From assembly GCA_046048295.1 (NCBI GenBank), contig JBJOGJ010000080.1, positions 1 to 14,976 of the forward strand: a stretch of 14,976 nt of DNA, given 5' to 3'. This stretch comes from CBDCWA01 sp046048295. GTDB lineage: Bacteria > Pseudomonadota > Alphaproteobacteria > Rhizobiales > Hyphomicrobiaceae. The position numbers were made by a program, and so were the translations under genes. This document shows, in pieces, positions 1 to 6,928 of the stretch. Under the pieces are notes generated by a model that made no database searches, was not told where the DNA came from, and saw only the letters and a list, made by a program, of their open reading frames with translations. The first letter of the stretch is position 1, and each line of letters begins with the position of its first letter.

Positions 1-186
1 GCCCGCCGATGTCTACTTCGGGCGCGGCCAGGCCATTCTGAAGCAAAGAGAAAGGACTAAACGAAAGACGTTCGAGAGAAGACGCTTGCAACATCAGAGG
101 CAAGCCGCTTAGATCAATCCAACCGATTATCCAAAGCCTCCGCTACGCGAACCGCATCTCTGTCTCAAAGACTGTGAAGACGGACA
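1..186 (+). mobile_element. right end of an IS3-family insertion sequence, inserted in a carbonic anhydrase gene
   Basis: The element holds the transposase tail and about 75 bases of non-coding end. Its boundary is placed at 186 because similarity to carbonic anhydrase on the minus strand stops exactly there, after the PPYEEG codons. Read from the minus strand, the element then begins TGTCCGTCTTCACAGTC, starting with TG as most IS3 ends do. The left end and the target duplication (3-4 bp is usual for the family) are outside the window, so the boundary could be off by a few bases. Confidence 0.7.
2..112 (+). CDS. IS3-family transposase (OrfB), C-terminal end only
   Basis: An open frame enters from outside the window and ends at TAG 110-112, giving 36 residues. 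It begins PADVYFGRGQAIL and continues into a basic tail that closes with RRRLQHQRQAA. The ADVYFGRG block followed by a Lys/Arg-rich tail is characteristic of the end of IS3-family integrase-type (DDE) transposases. The catalytic core lies to the left of the window, so I cannot say whether the transposase is intact. The element ends about 75 bases downstream, inside a carbonic anhydrase gene on the opposite strand. Family assignment rests on recognising this tail, not on a search. Confidence 0.8.
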   Translation, partial: PADVYFGRGQAILKQRERTKRKTFERRRLQHQRQAA

Positions 187-410
187 CCCTCCTCATAAGG
201 TGGCACGAGTGCGGCAATGTTGCTTACCGCGTAGAGCTCTCCCGGCCAAGCTCCGAAAATAGTTTCCGGGTGCACGCAACTGTCCGCACACGAAATCACC
301 ATCGCCCGTGGCTTCCCATCTCTGCCGATCCACTCTCGCCCAACCGGGCGATCCCTCAATCGTGCCTTGAAGCGACGATAGCCCTCCAGGAGATGAAGCG
401 GAATGTTCAT
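165..410 (-). pseudogene. beta-carbonic anhydrase, N-terminal fragment cut by the IS
   Basis: Beta-carbonic anhydrases interconvert CO2 and bicarbonate with an active-site zinc. The likely start is ATG 408-410, preceded by GAGG at 5-base spacing. The product opens MNIPLHLLEGYRRFKA and includes AMVISCADSCVHPETIFGA and ALVPPYEEG, the first third of the family. Zinc ligand Cys41 and Asp43 of the CxDxR motif are present, but the catalytic Arg is Cys45 (codon TGC, one C-to-T change from CGC). The segment between FKA and KPRAMVISC also looks a few residues short. Homology ends at 186, and a TGA inside the IS (165-167) closes the frame at 81 codons, so the later HxxC zinc ligands are lost. The frame is open back to 566, but that extension resembles nothing in the family. 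It follows sbtB on the same strand and was probably the third gene of the operon. Confidence 0.82.
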
Positions 411-588
411 ATCGACCTCGCCCGAAACAATTGTTCTGGTGCTAACAGCCGAAAGGAGACCATTGGTTTGGAGCATCCTCAGTTCGACCATCATACTGAG
501 GGATGTCGGGTACGAGCGCCGGCGGCGCCAATCGAAATTGGGAAGCATGACAATAGGAAAACTCAATCGGCTTAATGCGACCTAAATG

Positions 589-906
589 CTAGAAGTGGTC
601 AGGACGAATGACTTGCACATCCGATATGGTCACGATGCCGATTTGCTGCGACACCAAAGAGAACAACGGCGTTAGAATATCGTCCAACTCGCTCTCATCG
701 ATTATGCAGAACACCTGGACGACGGCACCAACGCGACCGACCAAACCGTCCCTATGCCAGGAGCCATCCTTTCCCTTTCCCGCAATGGCAGGCATCACCG
801 TGTAACCACCTGCACCGTTCTGTTCCAGGATACTGATGACCCGGTTCATCAATGGCGCCTCAACCATGATGTCGATGCGTTTCTTTGGGTAGGTGCGCAT
901 TCTCAT
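589..906 (-). CDS. SbtB-like PII-family regulator of the bicarbonate permease
   Basis: A 105-residue PII-fold protein. Residues 10-36 run from KRIDIMVEAPLMNRVISILE to GAGGYTVM, the first beta-alpha unit and nucleotide-pocket glycines. Residues 43-54, GKGKDGSWHRDG, match the T-loop region of carbon-type PII proteins beside SbtA rather than GlnB/GlnK, and there is no GlnB-type uridylylated Tyr region. In cyanobacteria SbtB binds adenine nucleotides including cAMP and gates SbtA. The same role here is inferred from family and context. The C-terminus ends VIRPDHF, without the Cys-Gly-Pro redox loop of many cyanobacterial SbtB proteins. The ATG at 904-906 overlaps the sbtA TGA (ATGA), which implies translational coupling. 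A longer frame continues upstream to 1323, but it lies within sbtA and is not coding. Confidence 0.83.
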   Translation of the reverse strand: MRMRTYPKKRIDIMVEAPLMNRVISILEQNGAGGYTVMPAIAGKGKDGSWHRDGLVGRVGAVVQVFCIIDESELDDILTPLFSLVSQQIGIVTISDVQVIRPDHF

Positions 907-1874
907 TTTCCAAGGATCAACTGGGCAAAGAAGATGTAGAGCGGCAAGCCAATGGTCAGGTTGAAGGGAAACGTTATGCCAAGTGATAGCGGCAAGTATA
1001 TGGAAGGCCTTGCCTCCGGTAATGCCAGCCGCATCGCGGCAGGAACCGCGATATAGGAGGCGCTGGCACAAAGAGTAGTCATAAGAACCGCGCCCCCTGG
1101 GGAAAGGCCGATGAGGCCAGCCGTTGCCAGCCCGAAGACTGCGCCGATGAGCGGCATGTAGATGCCGAAGGCCACCAAGGTCGGTGTGAAGTTCGACCGG
1201 CTGTCCCTCAACCCCCGACCCGCGATGAGCCCCATATCGAGAAGGAACAGGCAGAGCACTCCCTTGAAGGGATCGACTATGAACGGCGCGATCGACTTCA
1301 GTCCTTCCGCGCCCGTCACCCAACCGATAATGAAGGAGCCGATCAACAGAACGATTGACCCGTTGAGCATGACCTCACGCAAGAGCCGACCATCCATCCT
1401 GCGGTTGCCGTTGCCAACAATGTAGAGCGCAGCGACGATCGCAGGCGTCTCCATCGCCGCGGCGACGGCGATCATGTAGCCCTCGTATGCAATTCCCGCA
1501 GAATTCAACATCTGGATGGCGGCAAGCAGCGTCACGATGGAAATCGAGCCGTAATGCGCAGCTACCGCAGCGGCATCGATCTGCGAAAGCGACGTAGTCT
1601 TCTTCAGGAGCACGTAGGCGATAAGCGGAAGGAGGGCACTGAGCACGACACCAGCCACGAGAGCCAGAAAGAGCGTAACCTCCACGCCGTGCGCAGCTAC
1701 GCCCGCTCCACCCTTGAAACCGATCGCCATCATCAAATAGAGGGACATGCCCTTTGCGATGGCCTCCGGAATATTCAGGTCCGATTTCATTGCGGAGGCG
1801 ACGAGGCCCAGCAAGAAAAAGAGTATCATCGGCGACGCCAGATTGGAGAGCGCCAGTGAAAATATCGAATCCAT
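903..1874 (-). CDS. sbtA: SbtA-type sodium-dependent bicarbonate permease
   Basis: A hydrophobic protein of about 323 residues, rich in membrane segments. It opens MDSIFSLALSNLASPMILFF and contains IAKGMSLYLMMAIGFKGG, which matches the SbtA family (former DUF897). The second half has the repeat-like segment GGAVLMTTLCASASYIAVPA, as expected for the inverted-repeat fold. SbtA imports bicarbonate with sodium across the inner membrane. I chose ATG 1872-1874, preceded by GGGGAAGGG; an in-frame TTG at 1887-1889 has no ribosome site. The stop overlaps the next gene by four bases. The order permease, PII-like regulator, carbonic anhydrase on one strand is a coherent carbon-supply operon, although the anhydrase is now broken. 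Transport specificity has not been shown for this protein. Confidence 0.86.
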   Translation of the reverse strand: MDSIFSLALSNLASPMILFFLLGLVASAMKSDLNIPEAIAKGMSLYLMMAIGFKGGAGVAAHGVEVTLFLALVAGVVLSALLPLIAYVLLKKTTSLSQIDAAAVAAHYGSISIVTLLAAIQMLNSAGIAYEGYMIAVAAAMETPAIVAALYIVGNGNRRMDGRLLREVMLNGSIVLLIGSFIIGWVTGAEGLKSIAPFIVDPFKGVLCLFLLDMGLIAGRGLRDSRSNFTPTLVAFGIYMPLIGAVFGLATAGLIGLSPGGAVLMTTLCASASYIAVPAAMRLALPEARPSIYLPLSLGITFPFNLTIGLPLYIFFAQLILGK

Positions 1875-2065
1875 CCCTTCCCCACTCAAAGTCCGGAAGG
1901 CGCGCTAAATGCTATCGACAAAGAAAGCAAGGCCTACGCGGCAAGATAGGAATTTTCGATTGAACTAACGAAGAACATGCGTCTTCACAAGCGGTCACTG
2001 ACACCTGCTCGAAAGGCGACAACGAGCTCTGCAGGATCACGGTGGAATTCCCATGCCGAAACGAT
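1875..2065. other. upstream region of sbtA, no gene seen
   Basis: This stretch separates the sbtA start from the hairpin that follows the dehydrogenase. It carries no convincing open frame. It should hold the promoter of the sbtAB operon (minus strand). An A+T-rich patch near 1950-1975 reads GTTCAATCGAAAATTCC on the minus strand and has TTC/GAA half-sites four bases apart, but I see no clear -35/-10 pair and no strong operator. Confidence 0.4.
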
Positions 2066-2103
2066 GAGCCCCCGATTTGGGGAGAAATCCAAATCGGGGG
2101 CTC
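2066..2103 (-). terminator. perfect 15-bp hairpin behind the dehydrogenase gene
   Basis: Arms GAGCCCCCGATTTGG (2066-2080) and CCAAATCGGGGGCTC (2089-2103) are exact reverse complements around the 8-base loop GGAGAAAT. It lies 30 bases past the stop of the minus-strand alcohol dehydrogenase, where an intrinsic terminator would be expected. The T-tract on the minus strand is weak (ATCGTTTC), so it may instead act as an mRNA 3' stabiliser or shield sbtA from read-through. Confidence 0.6.
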
Positions 2104-2133
2104 AGTAGTTTGGTATATAACCCCGTGCTTCCG

Positions 2134-3270
2134 TCAGGCAGCCGGATCGACGTGATGGCTCTCTTCCCACGGCATCAGAGACGCGTGGATGACGCCAGGC
2201 ACGCCGCGGTTGCCGACGGAGCGGATGGCGAGGTCGACCTGGTTGAGGCCGAACTTGTGCGTCGTCATCAGGTCGAAGTCGAAGTGCGGCGAGGCAAGCT
2301 GCTCGAGCGCCAGCTCGCAGGAGCGGTAGCTGTGGCCGCGCGCGCTCTTCATGGTGATCCACTTGACGCAGAACTTCTCGAGCGGGAAGTTCGGGAATTG
2401 AGCCATTTCGCCCTGGGCGACGATGATGCCACCCTTGCGCTTCAACGCCTCGATGCCGAGCAGGATCGGGATTGTGCCCGCACCGGCCGTGCAGTCGAGC
2501 GCGACGTCCACGCCCTTGCCGCCCGTGATCTGCATGATCCGCTCCAGCGGATCCTCCTCGTTGACGTTGATGACATAGTCGGCGCCGAGCTTCTTCGCCG
2601 CCTCGAGGCGGACGAGATCCTTGCCCGTGCCGGTGACGATGATGCAGGCGGCACCCGCCTGCTTGCAGATGACGGTCTGGGAGAGACCCTGCTGGCCCGG
2701 CCCCTGGATGAGAACGACGGAGTTGTAGCCGACCTGGCCGTCGAACAGCGACCACTCGACACCGTTCGCCATCGGCGTGACAAGGCCGGCGCGCTCGGCG
2801 GTCATGCCCTTCGGAACATGGTGAACGACGGCGTTCCAGGGCATGTAGACGTATTGCGAGAACCCACCCCAGAGGTGCGGCGCCTTCTCATCGGAGGTGT
2901 AGCCGTAGCGGATGGCATCCGGATTGGTGCGCCAGTTGGTGTTCTCGCAGTGGCGGTACTCGCCCTTGTGGCACCACTCGCACTTGCCGCACATGACGTA
3001 GTGCTCGAGGAAAACCCGGTCGCCCTCCTTGAAGCCCTTGCGGCGCGTGAATTCGCGGCCGGCCTTGGCAATGACGCCGATGTTCTCGTGCCCCATGATG
3101 GTCGGCTTGTCGGTCGGCGGCTCCGAGTATAGGCGCACGTCCGTGCCGCAGATCCCGGCGACCTCCATCTTCAGGAGAGCTGCATCCTCCGGCACGTCCG
3201 GCATCGGGTATTCGCGGATCTCGGTCTTGTTCGCCGCAACGCGAACGGCAGCCTGAACTTTCTCTGCCAC
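2134..3270 (-). CDS. zinc-dependent alcohol dehydrogenase (MDR superfamily)
   Basis: A 378-residue NAD(P)-dependent dehydrogenase of the medium-chain family. The visible motifs are catalytic zinc ligand Cys41 in GICGTD, His61-Glu62 in GHENIG, four structural zinc cysteines at 94, 97, 100 and 108, and the Rossmann loop GPGQQG at 191-196. The start is GTG 3268-3270, preceded by AGGAGG at 8-base spacing; the frame extends far upstream but only as the shadow of the plus-strand genes. The likely reaction is reversible oxidation of an alcohol to an aldehyde or ketone. The substrate cannot be read from sequence; sorbitol-, threonine- and aryl-alcohol-type enzymes all share these motifs. It is divergent from the 103-aa protein gene and the Pht5-like gene, which suggests a shared control region. 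A hairpin follows its stop. Confidence 0.87.
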   Translation of the reverse strand: MAEKVQAAVRVAANKTEIREYPMPDVPEDAALLKMEVAGICGTDVRLYSEPPTDKPTIMGHENIGVIAKAGREFTRRKGFKEGDRVFLEHYVMCGKCEWCHKGEYRHCENTNWRTNPDAIRYGYTSDEKAPHLWGGFSQYVYMPWNAVVHHVPKGMTAERAGLVTPMANGVEWSLFDGQVGYNSVVLIQGPGQQGLSQTVICKQAGAACIIVTGTGKDLVRLEAAKKLGADYVINVNEEDPLERIMQITGGKGVDVALDCTAGAGTIPILLGIEALKRKGGIIVAQGEMAQFPNFPLEKFCVKWITMKSARGHSYRSCELALEQLASPHFDFDLMTTHKFGLNQVDLAIRSVGNRGVPGVIHASLMPWEESHHVDPAA

Positions 3271-3396
3271 TTGGATAACCTCCTGAGGTGCTGGATATAT
3301 ATTGTGAGCTCGGCCTAAAATGGCCAAATGCAAGGCGAAACGCAACTGGGACATGCCCGCACGCCGGACCTTGCCCGGACGAGGCCGGAGGCCCTG
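3271..3396. promoter_or_regulatory. divergent control region between the dehydrogenase and the 103-aa gene
   Basis: These 126 bases separate two divergent start codons. An A+T-rich patch (GGATATATATTGTGAG, 3292-3307) lies in otherwise G+C-rich DNA and is the likeliest promoter core. A small inverted repeat, GGCC-TAAAAT-GGCC (3312-3325), sits beside it. Strong ribosome sites lie at both ends (AGGAGG for the dehydrogenase, GGAGG for the 103-aa gene). No defined regulator site is recognised. Confidence 0.4.
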
Positions 3397-3708
3397 ATGA
3401 ACGCGCCGCTGATATCGACCTTCCGCCAGGGTGCGGGCCACCTCGGAGCCGTCGAGCGCGTCGCCGGCTGGGTGCGTGCCAGATTCGCGCTGCCAGCAGA
3501 AGCCGTAGTGCTGGTCTCGGAGGTATCCTGCCAACTCCCGGGCTGCCCGCCGGTCGAAACCATGGTCGTGATCTGGACCGACGCAGACACCCGTTATCGC
3601 ACCAAGTTTTTCAAACCGGTCGCCGAGGTGACCGAGGAAGACCTGCCGCCCAAATGGTACCTCCCGGCACTCTATGACGATGGGACCATTTGGTGCAGCT
3701 GCTGTTGA
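3397..3708 (+). CDS. 103-aa protein of unknown function, Cys-rich C-terminus
   Basis: I do not recognise a characterised family. ATG 3397-3399 is preceded by GGAGG at 5-base spacing, which favours it over the in-frame ATG at 3328. The product begins MNAPLISTFRQGAGHLGAVE and has no signal peptide or membrane segment. Mid-protein it has VSCQLPGCPPVETMVVIW, an amphipathic strand-like region, and it ends GTIWCSCC. Four to five cysteines in a small soluble protein suggest a metal site or a redox pair, but that is only inference. Nine bases separate it from the Pht5-like gene, so the two are almost certainly co-transcribed and may act together. Confidence 0.72.
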   Translation: MNAPLISTFRQGAGHLGAVERVAGWVRARFALPAEAVVLVSEVSCQLPGCPPVETMVVIWTDADTRYRTKFFKPVAEVTEEDLPPKWYLPALYDDGTIWCSCC

Positions 3709-3717
3709 GGCCCCCCC

Positions 3718-4680
3718 ATGACACTCTCCCTGGACATTGCCGTCGCCGACAATCCCTTCGTTGCCGACCTGAAGTCGGGCGAGATCCCAATCGAGGGGTG
3801 TGAGCCCTCGTTTCGCAATATCAAGCCGCAGATTGCTGCCTACCGGATGATGGTACGCGAGGTCGCGTTCGACGTCTGCGAGTTGGCGCCGACCACCTAT
3901 CTCATCGCGCGGGCGCACGGATGCCCGATCATCGCGCTGCCGATCTTCCTCATGCGCCGGTTCCATCATGCGGGCGTCAAGGTCAATCCGGCGGCGGGGA
4001 TCGGGTCGCCCAAGGACCTCGAAGGCAGGAAGGTCGGCGTCAGGGCCTACTCGGTGACCACAGGTGTGTGGACGCGGGCGATCCTGATGGAGGAATACGG
4101 GCTCGATTCCTCAAAGGTCACATGGGTCGTCGACGACGAGGAGCACGTGCAGCAGCTCCAGTTGCCCGCGAACGTCGAGCACGTGCCGGAAGGCAGCTCG
4201 CTCTACCGGATGTTCGTCGATGGCGAGCTTGCCGCTGGCCTCGATGCCAACGCCGGCATCGGCCGCTCAGGCGATCCCTTTTCGGGCTGGAAGGAGGAGG
4301 ACGTATCAATGTATCCGGAACTCTTCCCGAACGCAGCCGAACTCGAGGCCGACTGGTACGCCCGCACCGGCATCTACCCGATCCATGGCACGGTCGTCGT
4401 CAAGGAAGCGCTGATCCGCGACAACCCCTGGCTGGGGCCGGCGCTCATGAAAGCGTTCAAGGAGGGCAAGGCGCGCTGGCTTGCGGGACTGGCAAGCGCC
4501 AGCGATCCGACGAGCCGCAAGTACCGGGAGTACGCGAACATCGTCGGCCCCGACCCGCTGCCGTTCGGCATTGAGGCAAACCGGCCCTCGATCGAGGCGC
4601 TGCACCGGGCAGCCCTCGACCAGAAGCTCATCCCGCGCCCGCTGACGATGGCCGAAATGTTCGTCGACGTGCCGGCGTGA
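3718..4680 (+). CDS. Pht5/NMT1-like protein, possible decarboxylase
   Basis: A 320-residue protein with the periplasmic-binding-type fold of the THI5/NMT1 superfamily. It resembles proteins annotated as 4,5-dihydroxyphthalate decarboxylase: note FDVCELAPTTYLIARAHG near residue 50, DLEGRKVGVRAYSVTTGVW near 100 and the GELAAGLDANAGIG segment. It starts MTLSLDIAVADNPFVADL with no signal peptide, so it should be cytoplasmic and is more likely an enzyme or ligand-binding protein than an ABC transporter subunit. GAGG lies 7 bases before the ATG. It ends four bases from the stop of a convergent ornithine cyclodeaminase-family gene, with no terminator between. Decarboxylation of an aromatic or related acid is possible; the actual substrate is unknown. 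Confidence 0.72.
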   Translation: MTLSLDIAVADNPFVADLKSGEIPIEGCEPSFRNIKPQIAAYRMMVREVAFDVCELAPTTYLIARAHGCPIIALPIFLMRRFHHAGVKVNPAAGIGSPKDLEGRKVGVRAYSVTTGVWTRAILMEEYGLDSSKVTWVVDDEEHVQQLQLPANVEHVPEGSSLYRMFVDGELAAGLDANAGIGRSGDPFSGWKEEDVSMYPELFPNAAELEADWYARTGIYPIHGTVVVKEALIRDNPWLGPALMKAFKEGKARWLAGLASASDPTSRKYREYANIVGPDPLPFGIEANRPSIEALHRAALDQKLIPRPLTMAEMFVDVPA

Positions 4681-4684
4681 ACGC

Positions 4685-5797
4685 TCAGTCCCGGATATCC
4701 TGCAGGAACAATTCCGTCGGCACCTCTCGGCCAAGGCCCAGTTCCCTGCACTTCTCGTAGACGACGCCGGCGACGGCCCAGAACTGGGCTCCCTGCAGGT
4801 TCCCGCGCTCCGAGTAGGTGATCTGGCTTGCCGACGTGCGGCCGCGGTTCGTGCCCTTCACGATGTCCTCGAGCGTTACCATGCGGTCGGGCAGCATGGC
4901 CCCATGCCCGCGCTTGCCGGACCGCTTCATCTTGAAGTTGGTGACGCCCTCGGGCATCGCGGCATAGGTAACGTACTCGTCCTCGAGCGCCATGTCGGGT
5001 GCGCCATAGGGCCCGGGAGCATTACCGAAACGCATGTAGACGTCGATCTTCGAGAGAGCGGTCTGGTCGACCTTGCCGCTGCCGCCACCGATGTTGACGA
5101 TGTGGCTGCCGGGCTCGACCCAGTCGCCGCGCAGGACCGGCACGGCGGAATCGGTGAGGCAGGCGATGATGTCGACGCCTCGGTAGACCTCGCGCGCGTT
5201 GTCATGGACCTCGACCTCGATGCCAAATTTGTCGCGCATCTCCTGGCCGAAACGCTCCCGGTTGGCCGGCGTCGGCGAATAGACCTTGAGCTTTTCGAGC
5301 TTGCGCACCGCCATGAAGGCATCCATGTGCGTTCGCGCCATGCCGCCGGAGCCGACAATGCCGACGACCTTGGCATCCTGGCGGCTCATGTACTTGACGC
5401 CGATGGCACCGTCGCCGGCGACACGCATATGCTGGAGGACGCCGTCGTTGATGAAGGCAAGCGGTTCCCCGTCGCGGGTACTGGTGAGGAAGATCAGGCC
5501 GCAGAAGAGCCCCGGTTCCTTGCAGTACTTCTCCTGCGTGATGGCGCCGTTGTACTCCTGCTCGTAGATGACGTCCGACTTCATGCGGATCGCGAAGTAG
5601 CCGGACTGCGAGCCGCCCTCCATGGTGCCCCACTGGTAGATCTTGTTCTCATCCGACGTCGGAATCTGGATATCGACGCGGGGCCGGCAGACGGATTCCT
5701 TGGTGATGAGCTGCCGGTAGGATTTCTCGAGCGCAGCGATGGTGTCCTCCATCGTGAGGACCTTGGCGACGTCGTCGTTGTTGATGAAAAGCGTCAT
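4685..5797 (-). CDS. ornithine cyclodeaminase/mu-crystallin family protein, copy A
   Basis: A 370-residue member of the family that includes ornithine cyclodeaminase, alanine dehydrogenase of archaea and mu-crystallin ketimine reductase. It shows the substrate-side segment YFAIRMKSDV (Lys73), then INDGVLQHMRVAGDGAIGVKY and the NAD(P) loop GIVGSGGMAR (about 146-155). At 370 residues it is longer than the usual 310-350, with an extra stretch around 78-98. Members reduce cyclic imines or deaminate amino acids with a nicotinamide cofactor; which reaction applies here cannot be told. ATG 5795-5797 has AAGGAA at 7-base spacing. It lies 18 bases after copy B on the same strand, so they form an operon. 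Confidence 0.85.
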   Translation of the reverse strand: MTLFINNDDVAKVLTMEDTIAALEKSYRQLITKESVCRPRVDIQIPTSDENKIYQWGTMEGGSQSGYFAIRMKSDVIYEQEYNGAITQEKYCKEPGLFCGLIFLTSTRDGEPLAFINDGVLQHMRVAGDGAIGVKYMSRQDAKVVGIVGSGGMARTHMDAFMAVRKLEKLKVYSPTPANRERFGQEMRDKFGIEVEVHDNAREVYRGVDIIACLTDSAVPVLRGDWVEPGSHIVNIGGGSGKVDQTALSKIDVYMRFGNAPGPYGAPDMALEDEYVTYAAMPEGVTNFKMKRSGKRGHGAMLPDRMVTLEDIVKGTNRGRTSASQITYSERGNLQGAQFWAVAGVVYEKCRELGLGREVPTELFLQDIRD

Positions 5798-5815
5798 GTT
5801 CGTTTCCTTGCACGC

Positions 5816-6928
5816 CTAGTCGCGAATATCCTGCAGCAGCCAATCGGTCGGGATCTCGTAGCCCGCACCCGCCTCGACCGCCTTCTCGTAGACGTGGCCC
5901 GCGACGGCATGGAACTGCGCCCCCTGAAGATTGCCGCGTTCCGAATAGCTGATCTGGTCGTCGGATGTTCGCCCCGAGGTCTTGCCGGCGAGAATATCGG
6001 CGAGCCAGACGACCTTGTCCTCCGCGATCACCCCACGCCCGCCGCGCTTGCCGTCCGGGGACATCCGCTTGTCAGCCTCCGCGTCCGCCATCGCCACGTA
6101 GGTGAGACGCGACTTCGCAGTCGCGAACGCCGGCAGCCCCCATGGATCGGGCGCATTGCCGAATCGCAAGCTGACGTCGATGCGCTTCATCAGTGCCGGG
6201 TCCGGCCCGCCGGAACCACCGATGACGACGACATGCGTGCCGGGTTCGACAAGCGAACCATCCGTCACGGGTTCCGTCGCATCCGTCAGCGCTGCGAGAA
6301 TATCCGCACCGCGATAGACCTGCTCCGGCGCGTCGCACACCACGACCTCGATGCCGTAAAGCGCCCGCATCTCATCCGCGAACGCTTCACGGTTGGCCTT
6401 GGTCGGGCTGAACACCTTGAGCTTCTTGATGTTGCGCACACACGTGAACGCCTGCATGTTGCTCCGCGACATGCCACCTGAGCCGAGCATGCCGATTACC
6501 TCGGCATTCTTGCGCGCCATGTACTTGACGCCGATACCGCCGTCGGCGCCGACACGCATGTGCTGCAGCACGCCGTCGTTGATGATGGCGAGCGGCTCGC
6601 CGTTCTCGATCGAGGTGAGGAATATGAGGCCACACCAGCGGCCGGGCCTGACGCAGTACTTGTCCTCGGTCGGAATGCCGCCGCGATTCTCCTGCACGAG
6701 CACATCTGACTTCATGCGGATCGCGAAATAGCCCCTGGTCGAGCCACCCTCCATCGTGCCCCACTGGTAGGTCTTGTCGGCCTCGGGTGTCGGGATCTGG
6801 ATGTCGATGCGCGGCCTGCACACCCCCTGCTTCTCAACAAGATCGATGTAGGATCGTTCGAGCGCTTCCATGGTGGCCGGCATTGTCAACAGCCGGTGCA
6901 CCTCCTCGTTATTGATTATGATGGCCAT
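5816..6928 (-). CDS. ornithine cyclodeaminase/mu-crystallin family protein, copy B
   Basis: Same family and same length as copy A (370 residues), and clearly its paralogue. Shared stretches include VCRPR.DIQIPT, YQWGTMEGGS, YFAIRMKSDV, INDGVLQHMRV, SERGNLQGAQF and the C-terminal LLQDIRD or close variants. The Rossmann loop reads GMLGSGGMSR. The frame continues 25 codons upstream, but ATG 6926-6928 aligns with the start of copy A (MAIIINNEEV against MTLFINNDDV) and has a modest AAGG 7 bases before it. It is the first gene of a two-gene minus-strand operon and is divergent from the MFS transporter. Two diverged copies may form a hetero-oligomer or serve successive steps. Confidence 0.85.
   Translation of the reverse strand: MAIIINNEEVHRLLTMPATMEALERSYIDLVEKQGVCRPRIDIQIPTPEADKTYQWGTMEGGSTRGYFAIRMKSDVLVQENRGGIPTEDKYCVRPGRWCGLIFLTSIENGEPLAIINDGVLQHMRVGADGGIGVKYMARKNAEVIGMLGSGGMSRSNMQAFTCVRNIKKLKVFSPTKANREAFADEMRALYGIEVVVCDAPEQVYRGADILAALTDATEPVTDGSLVEPGTHVVVIGGSGGPDPALMKRIDVSLRFGNAPDPWGLPAFATAKSRLTYVAMADAEADKRMSPDGKRGGRGVIAEDKVVWLADILAGKTSGRTSDDQISYSERGNLQGAQFHAVAGHVYEKAVEAGAGYEIPTDWLLQDIRD

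Noticed and set aside
411..566. 52-codon N-terminal extension of the carbonic anhydrase fragment
   Set aside because: No resemblance to the family, and ATG 408-410 with GAGG begins the conserved part.
2066..2103. Similarity of the hairpin to a short stretch of the filamentous phage f1 origin region
   Set aside because: Shared string is short and largely a consequence of the G-run and palindrome; no other phage sequence is present.
2077..3132. 351-codon plus-strand frame opposite the alcohol dehydrogenase
   Set aside because: Shadow of a gene with all zinc and Rossmann motifs; no ribosome site and the composition of an antisense frame.
3271..3969. Long upstream extension of the dehydrogenase frame
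   Set aside because: It runs antisense to the 103-aa and Pht5-like genes, and a strong ribosome site marks the GTG at 3268-3270.
4904..6481. 525-codon open frame on the plus strand across both ornithine cyclodeaminase-family genes
   Set aside because: It is antisense to two clear coding genes and spans their junction, with low-complexity Asp/Arg/Val/Ala-rich product typical of a high-G+C shadow frame.
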